Below the pieces are notes generated by a model. It ran no database searches, was not told the DNA's origin, and was given only the letters and a program-made list of their open reading frames with translations. A stretch of DNA of 48,704 nucleotides from CAZECE01 sp964510525 (lineage in GTDB: Bacteria; Pseudomonadota; Gammaproteobacteria; Pseudomonadales; JANQJO01): assembly GCA_964510525.1 (NCBI GenBank), contig CAZECE010000045.1:1-48704 (forward strand), given 5' to 3'. Positions 34,192-43,350 of this stretch are shown here, one piece after another (the first letter of the stretch is position 1; each line of letters begins with the position of its first letter). The translations under genes and the position numbers were made by a program.

Positions 34192-34815
34192 CTAATAGTC
34201 CACGCCCTGTCTCGCTTTCATGCCACTATCAAAACCGTGTTTAATGTTTTTCACTTCAGAGACCGTATCCATGATTTCTTTTAGTGCGCTGCCGCCACCA
34301 CGTCCGGTAACCACCACGCTTTGTTCTAATGGTCGGTTTTGAATCGCTTCCAAAATATCACTTTCTGGAAGGTAGTCATAGGCCAACATATACGTCAGCT
34401 CATCCAAGATCACCAAATCTTTGCTCGAGTCTTGAAGCATGTTTAAGGCTTTTTCCCACGTTCTTTTGGCCGCAGCAATATCACCAGAGCGATCTTGGGT
34501 ATCCCAGGTGAATCCAGTGCCCATTTGGTAGAAATCTACCATTGGGCAGTGGTCTCGAAGATACAGCTCTTCGCCAGAGAGTTGTTCGCCTTTAATAAAC
34601 TGAACGACGCCAACGTTGTGCCCGTACCCTAACGCGCGTATTACCATGCCAAAAGCCGAGCTGGATTTGCCTTTGCCATCGCCGGTTAAGAGCAGGGCAA
34701 TGCCCCGCTCGGTTTGGGCGGCTTCAATACGCGCATCGACCTTGGTCTTTTGCTTGGTCATGGCCGCGTTATGTTTGGCGTCTTTTTTTGACGTTTCTTT
34801 TTCAGATTCACTCAT
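34192..34815 (-). CDS. cobO: Cob(I)yrinic acid a,c-diamide adenosyltransferase
   Basis: This enzyme transfers the adenosyl group from ATP to the corrinoid cobalt. The 207-aa protein has the family P-loop GDGKGKSSS at residues 45-53, then AFGMVIRALGYGHNVGVVQF, VILDELTYMLAYDYL and VVVTGRGG, all hallmarks of the CobA/BtuR type. The first ~35 residues are charged. It starts 18 bp after the btuB stop and is expected to share the riboswitch-controlled transcript. Confidence 0.95.
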   Translation of the reverse strand: MSESEKETSKKDAKHNAAMTKQKTKVDARIEAAQTERGIALLLTGDGKGKSSSAFGMVIRALGYGHNVGVVQFIKGEQLSGEELYLRDHCPMVDFYQMGTGFTWDTQDRSGDIAAAKRTWEKALNMLQDSSKDLVILDELTYMLAYDYLPESDILEAIQNRPLEQSVVVTGRGGGSALKEIMDTVSEVKNIKHGFDSGMKARQGVDY

Positions 34816-34833
34816 AAGTACGGTCTCTTCAGA

Positions 34834-36744
34834 TTAAAAGTCGATTCTAACACCCGTGTAAACGGCCGCGCCTGGGGTATTAAAACCGGAGAGCTCTTCA
34901 TAAGTTTCATCAGTGACGTTGTCAACTCTGGCGGTGAGCGTAACGCCTGGTACTAGGCGATAAGCGCCACTGACATCCAATACACCATAGTCGTCTAAAG
35001 GTAATCGACCCGTAGAAAAGGTTTCATCGATGGTGCCACGAGAGGCTCTTACGTTAGCCAACAATTGCAATCGAGGCGTTGCTTGGGCTTGAACCGTTAA
35101 GTTGCCGGCATTTCTGGGGCGACGGATGCGTTGCTGGTTATCAAAGGTTTTGGTTTCGTTGTAGGTGTAATTACCTGATAGTGAAACAGATTCGGTTAGA
35201 GGCAGCAAAAAGTTCAGCTCAGTTCCCTTAGATTGGGTTTCTCCTGTTGCTTGCAGATACCCTGAGAAATTGGTCAGATCAAAAAAGATTTCGTCTTGAA
35301 TCTGCTGATCAAAGTACGTCAAACTGAACTCAATACCCGAATCGGCGAGGTAATCAAATCCGAAATCAAAACCGCGACTTTTTTCTTCTTGCAAATCCGT
35401 TGCAGCGGCTTCACCAAATGCAAAAGGCCCACCATTATAAGCAATTTCAAATAAGCTCGGCGCTCGAAACCCGGTACCTGCACTGGCACGATACTTAATT
35501 AATCCGCTGTGAACAAAGCGATTCTCTGAAATAGGGCGAAGGTAGGCCGCAGTGGTCCGTAAACTGTTGTGTTCACCAAAGTCTTCGTTTTGATCGTGTC
35601 GCAAACCACCCGTTAGGGTAAAATCTGAGGTTAAGGCCGCTTGAACTTCACCAAAAAGCCCCAGTTGATGGCGTTCCATTGTGGTCCCCGACGTATCCAA
35701 AACGCTTTGCGTTTCATGGTCACCGCCTAAGAGCAGTTGCGTGTGGTCGTTTAAGGGAGTCGTATTTAGGTACTCGAATTTAACCGTTTTACCTTTTGTA
35801 AGGAAAGATTGAGAGCCATCGTTGCTGTCGGCACGGTCGATATCCGAAAAAGTTACAGCGCCTTGTTGATTGCGAATAGGGTGATCATGGGTAATGGCCA
35901 ATCGGGCTATGGTTTGATCATAGGCGCTTTCACAATCGTTACTGGCGGGAAAGCCGCATTGGTCAAATTCACTATTGGCATTCACATCTCGAATGACGGC
36001 TTGCGCAGATAGATGGTCAGTGATTTGCCGAGAGAGTTTGCCATGGACTGTGATATTGTCATAGCCATCGCGTTCACCACTGGTATCAGCTGTCGCCGCG
36101 TTAAAACCATCGGAAGCTTGATCAGTAAACGAGAGAAAATAGCCGCCGTGTTCATCACTGTCTGTGATAAAACCCGAGACTTGTGTGGTGTCGTATCGGC
36201 CCGCTTCAGTGGCGAATTGGCCGGAGAATTCGGGGGTGGGGGTGCGAGTGGTGATGCTGATGACGCCACCGGCATCGGCGCCATGAATCAAGCCTTGTGG
36301 GCCGCGTAAAATTTCAATGCGCTCGATTTCACCCGATACGACTAAGTGTTCCAATAAGGGGAGGGTTTGAGGCCCACTGGGGTCTGAAATTTCGACGCCG
36401 TCAATTTTAATCTTGGTTCGGAAGCTTTCTTCCCCTCGAACCCGAATGGCCGAGACTTTACCACGGCCGCCAGAGTTTGTTGCAGACAGACCTGGTTGGG
36501 TGCGTAATAAATCGATAATGGCTGTATGGCCGCGATTTTCGATTTCAGCGCGGTCGATCACTGTAATCGCCGATCCCACTTGGCTGAGTGGCGTTTCGAT
36601 TCGGGACGCGGTCACGACTAAGGTATTCAGTTGAGCTGTGGGGGTGGAAACCGTATCAGCAGACAAAGAATGGCTGGCTATTAATAAACTGCAAGCCAGG
36701 CTGGTTGCAGGGTTTTTGAAAAAAGTTAAACGTTGGATTTTCAT
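34834..36744 (-). CDS. btuB: TonB-dependent vitamin B12 receptor
   Basis: BtuB imports cobalamin across the outer membrane using TonB energy. ATG 36744 is chosen because GAGGAG lies 8 bp upstream. The 636-aa protein has a signal peptide (cleavage near HSLSA-DTV), a TonB-box-like TLVVTAS, a plug domain (IRVRGEESFRTKIKIDGV, IEILRGPQGLIHGADAGGVI) and a 22-strand-type barrel ending in Phe (YTGVRIDF). Assignment to cobalamin rather than another siderophore-like ligand rests on the upstream cobalamin riboswitch and on cobO downstream. Confidence 0.93.
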   Translation of the reverse strand: MKIQRLTFFKNPATSLACSLLIASHSLSADTVSTPTAQLNTLVVTASRIETPLSQVGSAITVIDRAEIENRGHTAIIDLLRTQPGLSATNSGGRGKVSAIRVRGEESFRTKIKIDGVEISDPSGPQTLPLLEHLVVSGEIERIEILRGPQGLIHGADAGGVISITTRTPTPEFSGQFATEAGRYDTTQVSGFITDSDEHGGYFLSFTDQASDGFNAATADTSGERDGYDNITVHGKLSRQITDHLSAQAVIRDVNANSEFDQCGFPASNDCESAYDQTIARLAITHDHPIRNQQGAVTFSDIDRADSNDGSQSFLTKGKTVKFEYLNTTPLNDHTQLLLGGDHETQSVLDTSGTTMERHQLGLFGEVQAALTSDFTLTGGLRHDQNEDFGEHNSLRTTAAYLRPISENRFVHSGLIKYRASAGTGFRAPSLFEIAYNGGPFAFGEAAATDLQEEKSRGFDFGFDYLADSGIEFSLTYFDQQIQDEIFFDLTNFSGYLQATGETQSKGTELNFLLPLTESVSLSGNYTYNETKTFDNQQRIRRPRNAGNLTVQAQATPRLQLLANVRASRGTIDETFSTGRLPLDDYGVLDVSGAYRLVPGVTLTARVDNVTDETYEELSGFNTPGAAVYTGVRIDF

Positions 36745-36799
36745 GTTGTGCTCCTCAATTAAAACAGTCAATTCACTTTAAAAAAGTTCAATTGAGGGA

Positions 36800-36996
36800 G
36801 GCATCGCAAGGTAGGCAAACAGAAACAGCCGCTGATTTTTTTCAAATCAGCCGAAAGCCAAACCTGGATGGTAGCCCTCCGCTCCATCAGTGGGTTCGCA
36901 CCTGGCTGGTATCGGGCTGATCTTGGTGGTTAAACCTAGAATCACCGTTGCGGGGGCAGCGCTGGTTTTACACCAGACTTCCCATTTAACTTGCCC
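36800..36996 (-). ncRNA. Cobalamin riboswitch upstream of btuB
   Basis: On the minus strand the leader contains GGGAAGTCTGGTGTAAAACC, then GCTGCCCCCGCAACGGTGA and AGCCCGATACCAGCCAGG, the conserved core of cobalamin riboswitches (core about 36901-36996). The arm between CGGTGA and AGCCCGATACC is short, so this looks like a compact variant. The expression platform (36800-36900) includes an 8-bp hairpin GCTGATTT/AAATCAGC (36831-36851) with an A/T loop. No clean poly-U terminator follows, so control of translation is more likely than termination. Confidence 0.93.
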
Positions 36997-37125
36997 AGAA
37001 GAAATTCAATAAAAAAGAATTTAAGCGACAAGCACCAAACTGCGGAAACGCAACATAATAGGTTTAATCTAGAGAGTCAATCATTACTTAGCTTAGAGAA
37101 TGTAAAACCAGGTTGGGTCCAATTA

Positions 37126-38613
37126 TCAAAGTACTGTGCAGTTCAAAGGAGGAGGCTGAGACTTTTTGCTTTGATGAGTTGCCTTTTCAGTGGCGCCCTG
37201 GGCGCTTTTGCTTCCTAAAGAGCTGGTTGATTCTGAGCGCATTCCGGTTAATCCTGTTAAATAAAATCTCTGGAAAGGCGAGTCTGAAAGAGGCTTGTCT
37301 TCTTCATAGTCAAGTCCATGATAGAGGAAGCTCTGCTGAGAGTTTTTGTAGTCGGAACCGTCAAGGCGCATGTTTTCCGGTTCTTTATTTGCATTTACAG
37401 GCGGTTGAATAGGTGCGCTTGGCATACAGTGAGTTTCAGGAATCTTGAATAAGTTGCTGGAAGATTTCTTTTGTATTTGTGGTTCAGGAGGTGTGGTATT
37501 TGAGTCAGAATCACTGAATGCTTTATTAGATGTCCTGTTAATAATAAAGCTAATTAAAGTTGATAGTAAGAGAGATATAACCGTGTTTGTTAGGAAGCCC
37601 CACCTAGAATTCGCTTGCTCCTTGGTGAAAAACTGGGGGACTAATTTGTCGTATAAGCTCATCGTAAAATAAAGCTGAGCCAATGATAGGGTTTCGTTCA
37701 TAATGAGTCCCCAAACAACCCAGTCTTTATTCTCTTTAAGCCAAGTCGAAACATATTTATCACGCTTAGGTATAGAGTGATCGTATCGATCTTGAGATTC
37801 CCGTTGAGTCTCTTTTAGATAGGTTATGAAGTCCCTAAAATTCATGTCTAAAATAAAAGAATATTTTTTAACTTGAGACAGTAATACAATAATGTTGGCC
37901 GTTTTGATTTTTGCAATATTTGAAAACTGTTTATTTTCATTAATCGGATGAGTTTTGCTTTCTGACACGCTGGCGCTGGCTTTATGTGAAGCCGAACAAA
38001 CAAACTCATCAGGTTTAATGACTAATAAGGAGTCAGTAAAAAATTCTGGATGGCGAATTGGGTGAAGGTAAGCAAATTCAGTCTGGGGTTTATGGAAATG
38101 TGTTTTGAGATGGGACGAAGAGGCCAAAAAAGAGGTTTTAGATAAAATAGCGCGTGCTGTGTGAGCCTTGTGAAAAAATTGGAACAGTTGGGTTACCAGA
38201 AAAAGAATGCTATTCACTTCTTCAGGTTTTTTCTTAAAGCACTTCTTAAGTGCTGGTTCTAGGGTTAGAGTATTAATGACCCAAATTAATAAAGTGGAAT
38301 AATTTTCAACGATCAAAGCCAGATTGATAGGTTTTGTCCAAGCTGTGTATTGGCTGTTTTTAATTATTCCTGAGGCTACAAGAAGAGTGCCAGTAAAAAG
38401 GTTGAGTTTGTTGACCTCAATGACAGAATGCTTCGACATCCTCATGCATTGCTTAAGTTTAAGCACGCTCTGTAATCTCAAGGAGTCGTGTTCATTAATA
38501 GAAGTTAGGTCTGAAGGAGACGCTTTGGTAGGTCGTTTTGACGGATAAGTGGCTGCAGACGAAACAGAAAGGTCGTCTCCTTTTAAGCTGGATAAAGAAT
38601 AAGTTGAATCCAA
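37126..38613 (-). CDS. Hypothetical membrane-associated protein (495 aa)
   Basis: Family not recognised. The N-terminal ~45 residues are Ser-rich and likely disordered. Hydrophobic stretches occur at about 72-85 and 97-117 (NLALIVENYSTLLIWVINTL), near the centre (WVVWGLIMNETLSLAQLYFT) and at ~347-365 (TNTVISLLLSTLISFIIN). The C-terminal ~130 residues are polar and again disordered-looking (KKSQPPPL). No signal peptide or catalytic motif is seen. ATG 38613 is used. The gene's composition resembles the two other unknown proteins at 434-2017 and 39655-40626. Its coding sequence starts about 150 bp downstream of the fpr stop. Confidence 0.6.
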   Translation of the reverse strand: MDSTYSLSSLKGDDLSVSSAATYPSKRPTKASPSDLTSINEHDSLRLQSVLKLKQCMRMSKHSVIEVNKLNLFTGTLLVASGIIKNSQYTAWTKPINLALIVENYSTLLIWVINTLTLEPALKKCFKKKPEEVNSILFLVTQLFQFFHKAHTARAILSKTSFLASSSHLKTHFHKPQTEFAYLHPIRHPEFFTDSLLVIKPDEFVCSASHKASASVSESKTHPINENKQFSNIAKIKTANIIVLLSQVKKYSFILDMNFRDFITYLKETQRESQDRYDHSIPKRDKYVSTWLKENKDWVVWGLIMNETLSLAQLYFTMSLYDKLVPQFFTKEQANSRWGFLTNTVISLLLSTLISFIINRTSNKAFSDSDSNTTPPEPQIQKKSSSNLFKIPETHCMPSAPIQPPVNANKEPENMRLDGSDYKNSQQSFLYHGLDYEEDKPLSDSPFQRFYLTGLTGMRSESTSSLGSKSAQGATEKATHQSKKSQPPPLNCTVL

Positions 38614-38761
38614 GGATGTACCTTTCTTCTTTATAAATAATATTTATTATTAGAATACTTGTATTTGCTTAAGCACAATAGGGGCGGCCTGTAACATCAG
38701 CGCCAACAAAAATGCCAAACGCACAGGTATTTGCGACCGATTGGTGGCAACCCAAGGGTGA
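38614..38761. other. Gap between fpr and the 495-aa gene with possible small membrane ORF
   Basis: A leftward frame from ATG 38793 overlaps the end of fpr and stops at 38650, encoding 47 aa with a hydrophobic stretch (VRLAFLLALMLQAAPIVL). No clear ribosome-binding site is visible. It is listed as a possibility only; AT-rich inverted sequence AATAATATTTATTATT (~38638-38653) follows. Confidence 0.25.
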
Positions 38762-39535
38762 TTAGCTTTCGACAAACGCCCTTTCAATAACATAATGACC
38801 AAAATCCCCGTGCCTGGATTCTTCAAAACCGCGTTCATCAAGAATAGCACAGGTGTCTTTCAGCATAGAGGGGCTGCCGCACACCATAAAGCGGTCAGTC
38901 TCTAAATTAAATCCCGGCAATCCTAGCTCATCAAATAATTTGCCAGAGGTCATTAAGTCTGTCAGTCGGCCTTGGCGATGAAAGTCTTCTCTGGTTACCG
39001 TTGGGTAATAGACCAATTTTTCACGTACGACGTCACCAAAGAACTCGTTATTAGGCCATTCTTGGGTGATGAAATCGTGGTAAGCGAGTTCTGACACGTT
39101 GCGCACACCGTGAGTCAGAATAATTTTGTCGTACAGCTCATACACTTCAGGGTCTTTGATGATGCTCATAAAGGGCGCAAGACCTGTGCCGGTGGAGATC
39201 AAAAACAAATTTTTCCCAGGATGCAGGTGATCCGTGACCAGCGTCCCCGTGGGTTTCCGACTGACAATGATGCTGTCGCCAACTTTTAGATTTTGCAGCC
39301 GTGAGGTTAAGGGGCCGTCTTGCACCTTGATACTAAAAAACTCCAGTTCTTCTTCGTAGTTGGCACTGACAATACTATAAGCGCGAAGCAGGGGTTTGCC
39401 TTCGACTTCGAGGCCAATCATGATGAAATGACCGTTTTTAAAACGAAAACTGGGGTCGCGCGTGGTTTTAAAGCTGAAGAGGGTGTCGTTCCAGTGGTGG
39501 ACGTGGGTAACGGTTTCGGTACTGAGTTTGGCCAT
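38762..39535 (-). CDS. fpr: Ferredoxin-NADP+ reductase
   Basis: This FAD enzyme moves electrons between NADPH and ferredoxin or flavodoxin. The 257-aa length is typical of the bacterial subclass. The FAD-binding block LLRAYSIVSANYEEELEF, the NADP loop LISTGTGLAPFMSIIKD, THGVRNVSELAY and RFMVCGSPSML are all present. The C-terminus ends AFVES, comparable with the VEK-type end of subclass I enzymes. ATG 39535 is used. It stands as a single gene. Confidence 0.95.
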   Translation of the reverse strand: MAKLSTETVTHVHHWNDTLFSFKTTRDPSFRFKNGHFIMIGLEVEGKPLLRAYSIVSANYEEELEFFSIKVQDGPLTSRLQNLKVGDSIIVSRKPTGTLVTDHLHPGKNLFLISTGTGLAPFMSIIKDPEVYELYDKIILTHGVRNVSELAYHDFITQEWPNNEFFGDVVREKLVYYPTVTREDFHRQGRLTDLMTSGKLFDELGLPGFNLETDRFMVCGSPSMLKDTCAILDERGFEESRHGDFGHYVIERAFVES

Positions 39536-39654
39536 GGTGATAATGAGATCTTTCGTGTGTTTGGTTTGTTTAATTTTTGGACTCGAAAGATAACGAAAAA
39601 TGACGCCGGAGTAAAATGTTAATTGCTTATAACCTTATGCTTTTAAGCAGCTAA

Positions 39655-40626
39655 TTAAGCGGCAACTTGATGAGGCTGCTTTTGTAGGACTTCAAGCGTG
39701 GTTTTAACAATCAGTTCTGCAGAACAAATGATGGTGCCATGAATGTCAAAGAGGAATAGGGTGTCTTGCAGTTTGTTGCTGTGTAACGCCTCATACACTT
39801 TGGTCATTTCTCGAGGCTGATTTGGGTGAATATAGTTTACTTGTGGTTTGAAGCCTTGAGCCCATAAGCTGGGGTTATCCAACGTTTGGGCGAAAATTTT
39901 GTCTGCGAAACCGTTGCCAATCATAACAATGGAAGCAAGATTCTGTTTGTGAACCGCTGTAACCACCTTTTGAAGCGTTTTTTTTTGCTGCTTGCCGTCT
40001 TCTTTTTCACCAGATTTATCAGCTTTGGCAAAAACACGCTCTTGCAGTGAAGATTTATTTTCCGGTGAGAGCAAGTTCCTTATTTCTCTGTTTAGGTGTT
40101 TGTAGGTGGGGTCGTTGTTTTTATCTTGATAATTATGAAGCGTTAGTTGCAGTTGTTTTACGACCTTATCCATACTGGCATTGGTTATAAATCGGAAAGC
40201 AATGTTCTTTTTTAAAATGGTGGCCAGCAGTTTGACGGTTGGTTTCAGGAAATTATGGGGTTTGTCTTGTTTGTATGCTTTGTAACGGTCAACGATTGTA
40301 TCGACAAGCTGACTTTCTGTTGTTTTGTTCGGAGCACCAAAGGGCATTAAGTCATAAGGTAGTGCGCCTAAGATGCCTTTGATGATCTCCTTTGTTTCTA
40401 CTTCTCCTGCGATCTCCATTTGGGTTCCTGAGACAATTTGCCCTAGACGGAAATTGGTGGGAGGTGCTGTATTGTCACCCTGTGTGGGCGTAACGGCTCT
40501 AGGAGCAATAGAGCTGTTTTCATTCGAGCCAGTACTACCCCAATTAGTCTGCGTGGGGCTTTGGGGTTGAGTTACTTGGGGTTTGGGTTGAGTTATTAGG
40601 GGTTGGGTTTGAACTGTATGAAACAT
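39655..40626 (-). CDS. Hypothetical protein with Gln/Pro/Thr-rich N-terminus (323 aa)
   Basis: Family not recognised. Residues 1-60 are Gln/Pro/Thr/Asn-rich and likely disordered. Residues ~60-270 look helical and soluble (LVDTIVDRYKAYKQDKP, KVVKQLQLTLHNYQDKN), with a Lys-rich stretch near 200-215. The C-terminus carries the hydrophobic strand-like segment DTLFLFDIHGTIICSAE. There is no signal peptide or membrane helix. ATG 40626 is the only good start and lacks a strong ribosome site. The flanks give no functional clue. Confidence 0.55.
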   Translation of the reverse strand: MFHTVQTQPLITQPKPQVTQPQSPTQTNWGSTGSNENSSIAPRAVTPTQGDNTAPPTNFRLGQIVSGTQMEIAGEVETKEIIKGILGALPYDLMPFGAPNKTTESQLVDTIVDRYKAYKQDKPHNFLKPTVKLLATILKKNIAFRFITNASMDKVVKQLQLTLHNYQDKNNDPTYKHLNREIRNLLSPENKSSLQERVFAKADKSGEKEDGKQQKKTLQKVVTAVHKQNLASIVMIGNGFADKIFAQTLDNPSLWAQGFKPQVNYIHPNQPREMTKVYEALHSNKLQDTLFLFDIHGTIICSAELIVKTTLEVLQKQPHQVAA

Positions 40627-40793
40627 AGAGAGCGATGCCCTTTAATACAGATTGAAAGGAGTTTCTAGAACTGCGCGTATCCTAAAAACCTATTGTGACG
40701 ATTTCATGACATTGCTGTGACGAAATGGTTAAGTTGTTGTTTTCGAGTTCGGTTTGAGTTGGTTGAAATGCAGCCTTGTTTGGTTGAGAGTGA

Positions 40794-40812
40794 TGTATTA
40801 ATATTTAATACA
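40794..40812. promoter_or_regulatory. ParD operator-like palindrome
   Basis: TGTATTAA-TAT-TTAATACA is a perfect 8-bp inverted repeat 20 bp upstream of the antitoxin ATG, immediately before AAGGAG. Ribbon-helix-helix antitoxins typically repress their own operon through such AT-rich palindromes; binding here is inferred. Confidence 0.6.
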
Positions 40813-40832
40813 GCGGGCTTAAGGAGTTAAAT

Positions 40833-41075
40833 ATGCAACGAAATACCAGTGTGACTTTGGGCGATCATTTTTCTGAGTTTGTTGAATCTAAGATTGAAGC
40901 AGGGCGGTTTGAATCAGTGAGTGAAGCTGTTCGAGCGGGTCTTCGTCTTTTAGAAGAAAGTGAAACCAAGCTGGATGTATTAAAAGCCAAGTTGGCCATT
41001 GGGGAATCCCAGCTCGATGAAGGCCTTGGTTTTGATGGCGATGACTTTATGGAAACGCTGATCAAAGATGCCTAA
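40833..41075 (+). CDS. parD: ParD-like ribbon-helix-helix antitoxin
   Basis: The 80-aa protein begins NTSVTLGDHFSEFVESKI and has the RHH-type DNA-binding region followed by ESVSEAVRAGLRLLEESE, the ParD/CopG-type antitoxin signature. An acidic C-terminal tail (LGFDGDDFMETLIKD) would bind the toxin. AAGGAG lies 8 bp before ATG 40833. Its stop overlaps the toxin start by 8 bp, the usual type II toxin-antitoxin arrangement. Because the toxin gene is interrupted, this antitoxin may be a remnant or an anti-toxin for related systems elsewhere. Confidence 0.9.
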   Translation: MQRNTSVTLGDHFSEFVESKIEAGRFESVSEAVRAGLRLLEESETKLDVLKAKLAIGESQLDEGLGFDGDDFMETLIKDA

Positions 41076-41370
41076 AGCAAAATACATTCTTTCGCCTGCT
41101 GCTCAAATCAGCCTAAATTAGATTAAGTGTTATTCGATTAAAAACTTTGGCCGGGAAAGAGCTAAGCGCTACTTTCAAGGCATCAGAGATCGAATGAGAT
41201 TGTTGTCAGAAGAGCCTGGTCGAGGTAAAGCTCGTGAAGACTTGAAGGTGAATTATCTTAGTGATTTTGTAGGGTCTAATACCATCTACTATCGAGTTAA
41301 AGGGAAGCAGGTCGAGATTATCGACGTGCTTCATCAATCGATGGATCCCTCCAGACATATCATCCATTAA
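41068..41370 (+). pseudogene. parE: ParE-like toxin interrupted by an in-frame amber codon
   Basis: From ATG 41068 (overlapping parD) the frame reads MPKAKYILSPAAQISLN, then TAG at codon 18 (41119-41121), then continues without further stops as IKCYSIKNFGRERAKRYFQG to a TAA at 41368. The post-stop part has all ParE features: LLSEEPGRGKAREDLKVNYL, TIYYRVKGKQVEIIDVLHQS and the C-terminal DPSRHI. The reconstructed length of 99 residues is normal. A single base change would restore it, so inactivation is recent or tolerated. No ribosome-binding site for internal restart is evident. Confidence 0.85.
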
Positions 41371-41442
41371 TTGTCTATAACCTTGAGACGAGCACGGTTA
41401 CTGATTAAAATTCGTCAATTACGCTGTAAGAGATGAGTCTTT

Positions 41443-43293
41443 GTGCCTGAATCCAATCCAGAGTTAAAACTCGCCAATGAGTTTGTTCAACATACCCGTC
41501 ATAACATCTTCCTGACGGGAAAAGCCGGTACGGGTAAAACCACCTTTTTGCAACAGCTTAAATTAAGCACACCAAAGCGAGTGATCATTACCGCACCTAC
41601 GGGTGTGGCGGCGGTGAATGCTGGGGGCGTGACGTTGCACTCGTTCTTTCAGTTGCCTTTTGGGCCCTATGTGCCGGGCAGTGAGATCCATCAAGCCTCT
41701 CAAGAGTTTAATCGCGAAAAAATTGATCTGATCAAAAGCCTGGATTTGCTGATCATTGATGAAATCAGCATGGTGCGGGCCGATTTGCTGGACTGCGTGG
41801 ATGAAGTGCTGCGACGTTATCGTCATCCAGAAAAGCCCTTTGGTGGGGTGCAGTTGTTGATGATTGGTGATTTGTATCAACTAGCCCCCGTTGTAAAACG
41901 TGATGAAGGAGCCATTTTAAAAGAACATTACGCATCCAGTTATTTCTTCAGCAGCCAAGCTCTGGCGCAAACTCCTTGGGTGGCGATTGAACTGACCAAA
42001 ATTTATCGACAATCCGATGCAGCTTTCATCGATCTGCTAAACGCCGTACGGGAAAAACGGCTGAACAAAGCCTTGCTCGAGCAGTTGAATGAGCGAGTGG
42101 AGTCGGACTTTTCGCCAGAAGAGGGTCAAAACTTCGTGACCCTCACCACCCACAACCAATCTTCAGACACCTGCAATCAACAAGAATTAGCGGCGTTAAC
42201 GACGAGAGAATACCGGTTTAAGGCGTCGGTTGAGCAAGATTTTCCTGAAAATGCTTACCCAACGGATCTGGAGTTGGTGTTGAAAAAAGGCGCTCAGGTG
42301 ATGTTCGTGCGTAATGATACGCCACCCAATGTGCGTTTTTTTAACGGCAAAATTGGCACCATCACCCGCATCACCTTGGATGAAGTTCATGTGAAGTGCC
42401 CAGAGGAAGAGCATGAGATTGTGGTCGAGCAAACCACCTGGGAGAACATTAAGTACACTTTAAATCCAGAAAGCAATGCCATTGAAAAAGAGGTGGTGGG
42501 CAAGTTCACGCAATTTCCGTTGCGGTTGGCCTGGGCCATTACGATCCACAAAAGCCAAGGGCTGACCTTTGAGCATGCGATCATTGACGCCCAAGCGGCC
42601 TTTGCGCATGGGCAAGTTTATGTCGCATTAAGTCGTTGCAAGTCGTTCGAAGGCATGGTGCTCAGTCAGCCTATTCCCGCTTCAGCGATTCGGGTCGATC
42701 GCGTGGTGGCGGATTTCGCGCGTCAGATGCTGAATAGCCAACCCTCAGAAGAGAAGTTGCTGGCTGCCAAAATTGCCTCACAACAACAAATGTTGTTGGA
42801 GTGCTTTGATTTTCAGGGATTGGCGTTCAACTTAAACAAGGTGGCGGAACTGCTGTTAGACCGCCAAGATCAGGCCCAAGGCATTGCCTTTGAGGAAGAC
42901 ATGGCTTTGAGTAACATTCAGCAGTCGGTGTCGGATGAAGTCGTTGAGATCAGTGAAAGGTTTGCGCGTGAATTACACCATCTCTTTCAAGCGCAACGTC
43001 AAGCACAGCAGTTGCCGGAAGAGGATGATCGCATTCAGGAGCGACTGCAAAAAGCCTCTGTTTATTTTTCTGAAAAATTAGAACAGGGCATTGCGCCTTG
43101 GGTGGCCAACAGCTTGGATGATAAAAGTGTGGGCGGTAAAGGGGCTAAGCGCCCAAAGCGGGTGATGAAGGCGTTGTCCGCGTTGCATTTCAGTGTCACC
43201 TTAAAACTCGCGTGTCTAAAATCCTGCCTTGAGCGCTTTTCCCCCGAAACCTACTTAAAAGCCGTGGCGACTGCGGCGCAAAGCCGTTCTTGA
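41443..43293 (+). CDS. Pif1-like SF1 DNA helicase
   Basis: The 616-aa protein from GTG 41443 has Walker A GKAGTGKTT at residues 26-34, TAPTGVAAVNAGGVTLHSFF (motif Ia), LLIIDEISMVRADLLD (motif II), LMIGDLYQLAPV (motif III), and AITIHKSQGLTF and QVYVALSRCKSFEGMVL (motifs V/VI). These define the Pif1/RecD-like helicases that unwind 5'-to-3', including G-quadruplex or fork structures. The C-terminal ~190 residues are charged helices with a terminal domain (LHFSVTLKLACLKSCLERF) that resembles HRDC-like or stress-associated add-ons but is not assigned. Single gene. Confidence 0.88.
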   Translation: MPESNPELKLANEFVQHTRHNIFLTGKAGTGKTTFLQQLKLSTPKRVIITAPTGVAAVNAGGVTLHSFFQLPFGPYVPGSEIHQASQEFNREKIDLIKSLDLLIIDEISMVRADLLDCVDEVLRRYRHPEKPFGGVQLLMIGDLYQLAPVVKRDEGAILKEHYASSYFFSSQALAQTPWVAIELTKIYRQSDAAFIDLLNAVREKRLNKALLEQLNERVESDFSPEEGQNFVTLTTHNQSSDTCNQQELAALTTREYRFKASVEQDFPENAYPTDLELVLKKGAQVMFVRNDTPPNVRFFNGKIGTITRITLDEVHVKCPEEEHEIVVEQTTWENIKYTLNPESNAIEKEVVGKFTQFPLRLAWAITIHKSQGLTFEHAIIDAQAAFAHGQVYVALSRCKSFEGMVLSQPIPASAIRVDRVVADFARQMLNSQPSEEKLLAAKIASQQQMLLECFDFQGLAFNLNKVAELLLDRQDQAQGIAFEEDMALSNIQQSVSDEVVEISERFARELHHLFQAQRQAQQLPEEDDRIQERLQKASVYFSEKLEQGIAPWVANSLDDKSVGGKGAKRPKRVMKALSALHFSVTLKLACLKSCLERFSPETYLKAVATAAQSRS

Positions 43294-43350
43294 TTGTGCT
43301 TATTTTTTTCAGTTTAATATCCGATCACTGTGCTAAATGGAAACGTATTA

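Noticed and set aside
39655..39740. HAD-phosphatase-like motif FDIHGTI in the 323-aa unknown protein
   Set aside because: HAD motif I is normally N-terminal with DxD; here it is at the extreme C-terminus with His in place of the second Asp, and no other HAD motif is seen.
41119..41121. Pyrrolysine or other recoding at the parE amber codon
   Set aside because: No recoding element or suppressor tRNA is visible in the window, and ParE enzymes do not need such a residue; simple mutation is more likely.
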